Assembly (NCBI GenBank): GCA_963843385.1
Contig: CAWJJY010000003.1
Span: 372,001-436,000 of the forward strand
DNA: 64,000 nucleotides
Source: CAVOHU01 sp963843385
GTDB lineage: Bacteria; Acidobacteriota; Vicinamibacteria; Vicinamibacterales; JAKQTR01
Reading direction: 5' to 3'
The notes below the pieces were generated by a model. It was not told the origin of the DNA, made no database searches, and saw nothing but the letters and a program-made list of their open reading frames with translations. How positions within the stretch are numbered: position 1 is the first letter of the stretch; each line of letters begins with the position of its first letter. This document shows positions 57,913-64,000 of this stretch, piece after piece. A program made the position numbers and the translations under genes.

Positions 57913-58148
57913 CGATTCGATTGTTCGCACGGCTGCGTGACATTGCGGGCGCCGAGCACCTGGAACGCGAGGCCGGCCCCGGTGCAACGGTCGAGTCTGT
58001 CTGGCAGGCGCTGTCCGCCGAGTTCCCAGCCCTGGCGCCATACCGGTCGTCGCTGTCGTGCGCGGTCGATGCCGAGTACGCGCGGTTCGAGACCGCGATC
58101 ACCGATGGGGCCGAGATCGCGTTCCTGCCGCCGGTGTCGGGGGGCTAG
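57903..58148 (+). CDS. moaD: molybdopterin synthase sulfur carrier subunit MoaD
   Basis: 81 residues from ATG 57903, inside the last codons of moaE. Ubiquitin-like fold with MRVTIRLFARLRDIAG at the start and the required C-terminal Gly-Gly (FLPPVSGG), which is thiocarboxylated as the sulfur donor. Alternative in-frame starts upstream lie within moaE and give no family signal. Confidence 0.9.
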   Translation: MRVTIRLFARLRDIAGAEHLEREAGPGATVESVWQALSAEFPALAPYRSSLSCAVDAEYARFETAITDGAEIAFLPPVSGG

Positions 58149-58154
58149 AAGCAA

Positions 58155-58440
58155 AGCGATCAGCTGGCGGCAGGAGGCTGGCGACTGGCGACAGGCGGCT
58201 GGGCTGCCTATTCCGGGGTCTGAAGACCCCGGGCTCCACGCGTCACACGGGCACGTGCTGCTGATGGGGGCCGGGCCTTCAGACCCGGCGGGCGGCTGGC
58301 GACGGGCGGCCGACAGGTCGACGAGCCGCGGCTCGTCACCCGCGCGACTCCTCGAGCCGAACCGATGCGTGTTCGTGAAACGAGTCAGTCGACAGGTTTG
58401 GTCTGGGTCTGCGACCGGCCGCCAGCCGCCAGCCGGGCCG
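58155..58440. repeat. composite repeat tract: GGCTGG inverted repeats plus CCGGGGTCT palindrome
   Basis: The left arm near 58160-58203 has GGCGGCAGGAGGCTGGCGAC, and the right arm near 58420-58437 has GGCCGCCAGCCGCCAGCC. Inside, CCGGGGTCT-GA-AGACCCCGG (58213-58232) is a near-perfect hairpin, and GGGCCTTCAGACCCGG follows at 58273. No gene lies in this 355-base gap between moaD and prfA. Confidence 0.8.
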
Positions 58441-58503
58441 TCATACCCTGCCGGTCACCCCGCTCACGTGACCGGCAGTGAAAGAGAGTCTCGAGACGTC
58501 ATC

Positions 58504-59580
<1,077 letters not shown>

Positions 59581-59658
59581 CGCCGATGCGACAGGCCGGT
59601 TCACGGTCGCGGCTCCTGGCTGGAGGTTTGAGGCCCTGGTTCGCGGGCGCCGGCGAGC

Positions 59659-59765
59659 CCGGGGTCTGAGTACCCCGGGATCCATGACGCCCGAGGCGCG
59701 ACAACTTCTGGATGGCGGCTGGCGGCTGGCGGCTGGCGGCTGGCGACTGGCGGCTGGCGGCGGAC
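59659..59765. repeat. CCCGGGGT palindrome and GGCTGGCGGCTGG tandem repeats between prfA and prmC
   Basis: CCCGGGGT and ACCCCGGG (59659-59666 and 59673-59680) form a hairpin with loop CTGAGT. It is followed at 59713-59763 by seven or so GGCTGGC units in tandem. The gap otherwise holds no gene. Confidence 0.8.
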
Positions 59766-59825
59766 CCGGCCCGAACGGCGCGGGACTGGTGAGGCCGGCG
59801 TGCGCGCGCGCTCAGAGGACCGTCC

Positions 59826-60704
59826 GTGACGATTCACGACTACACCCGGGACGCCCTCGGCCGGTTCGAACGCGCCGGCATAGGCCACGACGAAGCCGCG
59901 CTCGACGCCGAACTGCTCGCCAGGTTCGTCATGGGCGGGTGGACCCGCGGCGAGTTCATTGTCCGGCGCCTGGAGCCGGCGCCTCCAGGTTTCGGGGCGC
60001 CGTTCCTGGAGCTGGTTCGCCGCCGCGAAGCTCGCACGCCCACTGCGTACCTGACCGGCCGGCGCGAGTTTTGGAGCCAGGAGTTCGAGGTCAGTGCGGC
60101 GGTGCTGGTGCCGCGGCCGGAAACCGAGCTGCTCGTCGAAGAAGTGCTCGCGCGGGTGGCCGCCGAGGCGCCGCTCGTCATCGCCGAGGTCGGCACCGGC
60201 AGCGGCTGCCTGGCCGTTTCGCTCGCACGGTGGTTGCCTCGTGCCCGCGTGTTCGCAACGGACATCTCGCCGGCGGCCCTCGACCTCGCCCGGAAAAACG
60301 CCGTACGCCTCGAGGTCGGCGATCGCGTCAGGTTCCTGCGCTGCGACGTGCTGTCGGGCCTCGGCGGCCGCTTCGACGTGATCGTGTCTAACCCGCCCTA
60401 CATCCCGACTGTCGACCTCGCGACACTGCAGCCCGAGGTTCGCGACTACGAGCCGAAGATCGCCCTCGACGGCGGTCCGGACGGTCTCGACATCGTGCGA
60501 AGGGTCGTGCTCGACGCGGCGCTTCGGCTGAACCCGGGAGGGCTGCTCATCTTCGAATTCGGATTCGGCCAGGCAGACCGGGTCCGTGCGATCCTCGACG
60601 GGACGGCCGGCTTCGACCTGCTGGCCATTCGCGCGGACCTCGCCGGCATCCAGAGGGTCGCCGTCGCGCAGGCGGTCGACGAGGTGCGGCCGTTCGCCGG
60701 ATAG
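59826..60704 (+). CDS. prmC: release factor glutamine methyltransferase PrmC
   Basis: 292 residues from GTG 59826. An N-terminal helical domain ends in RTPTAYLTGRREFWSQEFEV, then PRPETELLVEEVL, motif I AEVGTGSGCLAVSLARW and the amide motif VSNPPYIPTVDLATL. PrmC methylates the Gln of the GGQ motif in RF1 and RF2. The position after prfA confirms the role and makes the 41.4-kb homologue a paralogue. Confidence 0.95.
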   Translation: MTIHDYTRDALGRFERAGIGHDEAALDAELLARFVMGGWTRGEFIVRRLEPAPPGFGAPFLELVRRREARTPTAYLTGRREFWSQEFEVSAAVLVPRPETELLVEEVLARVAAEAPLVIAEVGTGSGCLAVSLARWLPRARVFATDISPAALDLARKNAVRLEVGDRVRFLRCDVLSGLGGRFDVIVSNPPYIPTVDLATLQPEVRDYEPKIALDGGPDGLDIVRRVVLDAALRLNPGGLLIFEFGFGQADRVRAILDGTAGFDLLAIRADLAGIQRVAVAQAVDEVRPFAG

Positions 60705-61129
60705 CAGACTCCGGCGCTCGTGCCAGCAGGCGGGTGGCCGGGAGGCCAACGGGGCACGGTCCGGCGCTACGTGAGCGGCATTACATGCATCATTCGCGGG
60801 CTCTGACCGGGGGGCAGCCCGCTGTGGCGCGGGGGCGACGCGTCGCGTCTGCCCTCGACTCCGCTCAGGCCAGGGAAGACCCGGCCTCCAGCCGGAAACG
60901 GCCGCTCGTGTGATTGATGGAGCCCGGGGTCTTTAGACCCCGGGGACAGCGGCCGCCCGGTCACCCGCTCGACGACTCATACGCCCGACATTCTGCTTAG
61001 AATAGGGACGGTGTCCGATCCGACGAGCGAACTGCGGCCACCTCGAGCTGCGAGTCGCCAGCCTGTTGAGAGACAGCCACGCGAGTCGAAGGGTCGTCGG
61101 CCGTCGGACCGCCAGCCACGAGGCGATGT
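60705..61129. other. 425-base intergenic region with palindrome and possible -10
   Basis: It holds the hairpin CCCGGGGTCT-TT-AGACCCCGGG at about 60923-60945, a third copy of the palindrome seen after moaD and prfA, and TAGAAT at 60998-61003 about 127 bases before the HIT gene. No credible gene is seen. Confidence 0.6.
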
Positions 61130-61474
61130 ATGTCCACTTGCCTGTTCTGCCGGATCGTTGCCGGGGAGATTCCTTCGAAGAAGGTCTTCGAAGACGATGA
61201 GCTCGTGGCCTTCCATGACGTGAATCCCCAGGCTCCCGTCCATGTCCTCATCGTTCCGCGGAAACACATCGCGACGCTGAACGATCTCGCCCCGGCCGAC
61301 GATGCGATTGTCGGCACGATGGTCCGGCGCGCGGCCGCGATCGCCGAGACGCTCGGGATCGCTGAGCGGGGCTACCGCGCCGTCTTCAACTGCAACGCCG
61401 AGGCCGGGCAGACGGTCTTTCACATCCACCTGCACGTGCTTGGCGGCCGGTCAATGCACTGGCCTCCGGGATAG
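61130..61474 (+). CDS. histidine triad (HIT/HINT-like) nucleotide-binding protein
   Basis: 114 residues of HINT type: CLFCRIVAGEIPSKKVFED at the start, LIVPRKHI, and the catalytic triad HIHLHVLGGRSMHWPPG. These hydrolyse purine nucleoside phosphoramidates and similar nucleotides. It stands alone downstream of a repeat-containing gap. Confidence 0.93.
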   Translation: MSTCLFCRIVAGEIPSKKVFEDDELVAFHDVNPQAPVHVLIVPRKHIATLNDLAPADDAIVGTMVRRAAAIAETLGIAERGYRAVFNCNAEAGQTVFHIHLHVLGGRSMHWPPG

Positions 61475-61615
61475 CGTCGAGCAGGGGCCACGGGGATTGG
61501 CGCAAGGCGCTCGAAGCAGGGGCGTGCGGCTGGACGTTTGCCGCCAATCATGTCGGGATCAGTCTGCACAACTGCGCGGGGGACGTGAACGCGTCGGGAC
61601 ACAACCGCCCAGCCG

Positions 61616-62452
61616 CTATTCCCGAGCACCTGCCTGAAGCGCCAGCGTGTAGTAGCCGCAGAGAAGGTCCGGGCTCAGTTCGAAGTCGACCACCATGTAG
61701 CCGCGGGGCAGGTAGTGCGTGAAGAGTTCCCGTGTGTGTTGCCTCCAGCACCGGGCCAGCTCGGGGTTCCTGATCTGAAGCTCGGTGAACCCCACCGGGA
61801 TCGTCACGCGCAACTCCGGATCCGACCGGCCCAGCTCGAGGCCGGACGGCTCGGGCCATTCGGCGCGCTCCGCCGTGGCGTTGATGACCGGCGCCTGGGA
61901 CGGGCCCGACGCGGCGCTGAGGGTCGCCGCGTCAACCCCGAGCGCCTGCTTCACCCGCGGAGTCCGGATATACCACTGCGCGACGAACCGATCGGTCGGC
62001 GTTCCCTGGTGCAGCGGGCTCGGCGAGTCGCCATAGACGTTCAGGGCGTACTCGTCGACAGTCACCCCGAGCCGTCGAAAATTCAGGTGGGCATTGATCG
62101 CCTGGAGCGGATCGTAGGTCCACTCGATGAGGTCCAGGCCCATGTCGAGCGCGAGCCTCCGCTGCTCGATCTTCAACATCCGGCCCACGCCGGCTCCGCG
62201 ATACTGGTCCAGCACGCCGAGCATGTGTGACCAGTGCATCAGCCGGCCGTGCTTCAGCCCGGGAAACGAGTAGACGAAGCCCGCTATCCGGTCCGCGTCG
62301 AAGGCACCGAGCAGGATGGCCCCGCGCTTGATCGACACGACCAGCATCGGAAGGCCTATCGCATCGGCGCTGTCGGTGTAGCCCCAGATCTGCGACTCGA
62401 GCTCGACGACCCTCTCGAAGTCGTCGAGCGTCGTCAGCGGGCGGATGATCAT
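61616..62452 (-). CDS. GNAT-family N-acetyltransferase
   Basis: 278 residues. The acetyl-CoA loop is in VLDQYRGAGVGRMLKIEQRR, preceded by IAGFVYSFPGLKHGRLMHWS, and DLIEWTYDPLQAINAHLNF is the following strand and helix. The long C-terminal 120 residues are outside the GNAT core and fit the COG3375 type of predicted acetyltransferases. The substrate is unknown. It may be cotranscribed with the HAD gene upstream (116-base gap). Confidence 0.85.
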   Translation of the reverse strand: MIIRPLTTLDDFERVVELESQIWGYTDSADAIGLPMLVVSIKRGAILLGAFDADRIAGFVYSFPGLKHGRLMHWSHMLGVLDQYRGAGVGRMLKIEQRRLALDMGLDLIEWTYDPLQAINAHLNFRRLGVTVDEYALNVYGDSPSPLHQGTPTDRFVAQWYIRTPRVKQALGVDAATLSAASGPSQAPVINATAERAEWPEPSGLELGRSDPELRVTIPVGFTELQIRNPELARCWRQHTRELFTHYLPRGYMVVDFELSPDLLCGYYTLALQAGARE

Positions 62453-62568
62453 GGCTCCAGTCCCCGGGGCTCAGCTCTGACGTGTGTGCGCGCCCCTGGC
62501 ACGCCGGCGCGACGCCTCCGTGCTCGATGCCTGGCGGCGCGCGGCCCAGGCCGAGCGCCGGCGCGTAC

Positions 62569-63309
62569 TCAGACTCTCTCTCCCCCAGGGAGCGTCGAGT
62601 TGCCGAGCAGCAGCGCCGGCAATTCGGTCAGGCTGCCGATGACGCGCACTTCGTCGAATCCGGCCTCGAGGTCCGGCTGCAGCGGGCTGCCGACCCCGTC
62701 GGTCCGCCGGACCAGCACGGCGGTCATCCCCACCTGTCGCGCTCCTTCGATGTCGTGCTTGACGCTGTCGCCCACCATCACCGACTCGGCCGCCGTCACA
62801 CCGAGCGCCTTCATCGCCGCTTCGAAGATGCTCGGGTGGGGCTTGAGGTAGCCGTGCTCCGAGGACGAGACCGACCCGCTGATCAGGCCTTCGAGCTCGA
62901 AGTGATTCGCGAATGCCGCCAGGCTGCGGTGGGTGTTCGAGATCAGCCCGATCTCGAGGCCTGCCGCCGTCAGCATCCTCAAGCACGGCTCCACATCGTC
63001 GTAGAGGAAGAAGTGATGGCAGGCCGCCCACTCGCGGTAGATCTCGATCGCCGCGTCGTTGGAGCCCGGTCCGGCCCCGCCCATGTGTTCGATGATGGAA
63101 CGGGTATAGTCGATGAACACCTGAGCGTCGTAGTTCTGGTCCGATGCGTGATCGAGGATCGGAGCCGCCTGCATCACGGCGGTCTGGAACAGCGCCGGAT
63201 CGACCGTCACGCCGTGGTGCGCGCAGAAGAACTGGTAGCCGTGGCCCCGAAGTGTCGGCCCCGGATAGATGAGCGTGAAGTCCACGTCGAAGAAGACGGC
63301 CCGTATCAC
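62569..63309 (-). CDS. HAD-superfamily (subfamily IA) phosphatase
   Basis: 246 residues. Motif I is AVFFDVDFTLIYPG (DxDxT with Phe in place of the usual Gly), motif II GLISNTHRSL, motif III lysine in GYLKPHPSIFEAAM, and motif IV VMVGDSVKHDIEGA. The helical cap spans residues 18-95. It should dephosphorylate a small metabolite. It is divergent from ileS with 86 bases between starts. Confidence 0.85.
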   Translation of the reverse strand: MIRAVFFDVDFTLIYPGPTLRGHGYQFFCAHHGVTVDPALFQTAVMQAAPILDHASDQNYDAQVFIDYTRSIIEHMGGAGPGSNDAAIEIYREWAACHHFFLYDDVEPCLRMLTAAGLEIGLISNTHRSLAAFANHFELEGLISGSVSSSEHGYLKPHPSIFEAAMKALGVTAAESVMVGDSVKHDIEGARQVGMTAVLVRRTDGVGSPLQPDLEAGFDEVRVIGSLTELPALLLGNSTLPGGERV

Positions 63310-63395
63310 TCTCGCTTGATCCTCAATGCCGCCCGGAGTTCTGGACTACAATTACAGTATTGGCCCGCCTTTCGCGAGTCTATCACCCGAGCACC

Positions 63396-64000
63396 ATGGC
63401 TGACTGGAAAGACACGCTGAATCTGCCGAAAACGGGTTTCTCCATGAAGGCCAATCTGCCGGCGACCGAGCCGCAGATGCTGGCCCACTGGGACGCCATC
63501 GATCTGTACCGAAAGCTGCGGGAGCGGCGGCGAGGGGCGCCCGTCTTCATTCTCCACGACGGCCCCCCGTACGCCAACGGCGACATCCACCTGGGCACCT
63601 CGCTGAACAAGATCCTCAAGGACGTGGTGGTGCGCTCGCGGTCGATGATGGGCTTCGACTCGCCGTATGTGCCCGGCTGGGACTGCCACGGCCTGCCGAT
63701 CGAGCTGAGGGTGGATCGGGAGCTCGGTCCGCGAAAGCGCGAGATGCCCGTCGCCGACTTCCGCCGCGCGTGCCGGCAGTACGCGACGCGGTTCATCGAC
63801 TCCCAGCGCAAGCAGTTCAAGCGCCTGGGCGTCATGGGCGACTGGGCCGATCCGTACCTCACGATGGACTATCGCTACCAGGCCGCGATTGTCCGGGCGC
63901 TCGGGAAATTCGTCGGCCGCGGCATGGTCTACAAGGGCAAGAAGCCGGTGCACTGGTGCATTCACTGCCGCACGGCGCTCGCCGAGGCCGAGGTCGAATA
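63396..64000 (+). CDS. ileS: isoleucyl-tRNA synthetase (partial, C-terminus beyond window)
   Basis: The first 201 residues are visible. MADWKDTLNLPKTGFSMKAN is the standard IleRS N-terminus, followed by ILHDGPPYANGDIHLGTSLN (HIGH-type motif GDIHLG), PGWDCHGLPIEL and, near the cut, VHWCIHCRTALAEAEVE at the start of the editing insertion. The enzyme charges tRNA-Ile. The gene runs off the right edge. The upstream 86 bases include TACAAT at 63347, a possible -10. Confidence 0.95.
   Translation, partial: MADWKDTLNLPKTGFSMKANLPATEPQMLAHWDAIDLYRKLRERRRGAPVFILHDGPPYANGDIHLGTSLNKILKDVVVRSRSMMGFDSPYVPGWDCHGLPIELRVDRELGPRKREMPVADFRRACRQYATRFIDSQRKQFKRLGVMGDWADPYLTMDYRYQAAIVRALGKFVGRGMVYKGKKPVHWCIHCRTALAEAEVE

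Overview
The window looks like chromosomal DNA of a free-living, Gram-negative, GC-rich bacterium. My best guess is a member of the Acidobacteriota, perhaps the Vicinamibacteria. This is an inference from gene style: a Ser/Thr kinase fused to a TolB-like and TPR region, several AHDFNNLL-type histidine kinases, NHL-propeller secreted proteins, and a subtilase with IIWGD repeats. No rRNA, tRNA, CRISPR array, phage gene or IS element was found. Coding density is high, and many gaps hold GC-rich inverted repeats.

Layout: 1-3950 (minus) is the N-terminal 1316 codons of a large FAAL-ACP-KS-AT lipid-primed polyketide synthase that runs off the left edge. It is divergent from an MGDG-synthase/MurG-like glycosyltransferase. 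5.3-13.5 kb carries an amino-acid permease, an NHL/IPT propeller protein, an HNH nuclease, an NlpC/P60 lipoprotein, a putative metallopeptidase, mtgA, and an AGT-like aminotransferase next to a 4-hydroxy-2-oxoglutarate-aldolase-like enzyme. 13.5-24.6 kb holds a Ser/Thr kinase and a peptide-type ABC importer (SBP, DppB, DppC). The importer is split by two overlapping paralogous histidine kinases on the other strand.

25.0-32.4 kb is the most unusual stretch. It has a 67-residue HTH protein below a palindromic site, an S8 protease with a single-base frameshift and 16 C-terminal IIWGD-type hexapeptides, a TPR/AAA+ sigma-54 activator without a receiver, and a histidine kinase whose H-box reads AHWYNNLL. 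32.5-37.4 kb has a HAD phosphatase, a Met/His/Cys-rich exported repeat protein, an operon of PHP phosphoesterase, methyltransferase and an ABC-ATPase-like protein that has lost its nucleotide motifs, and then an IscA-type Fe-S protein with a Fur-rubrerythrin fusion.

37.7-56.3 kb carries an aldehyde dehydrogenase, a polytopic membrane protein, a PrmC-like methyltransferase, a secreted SGNH-like protein, a PAS3 sensor plus hybrid kinase pair, a HupE/UreJ-type membrane protein, an NHL protein, a DRE-TIM acyltransferase, an alpha/beta hydrolase, a Tat-exported HisC-like aminotransferase, class I fumarase, a methyltransferase and BioY. 56.3-64 kb is housekeeping: thiD, moaE-moaD, prfA-prmC, a HIT protein, a GNAT, a HAD phosphatase and the start of ileS. 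These are separated by several copies of dispersed palindromic repeats.
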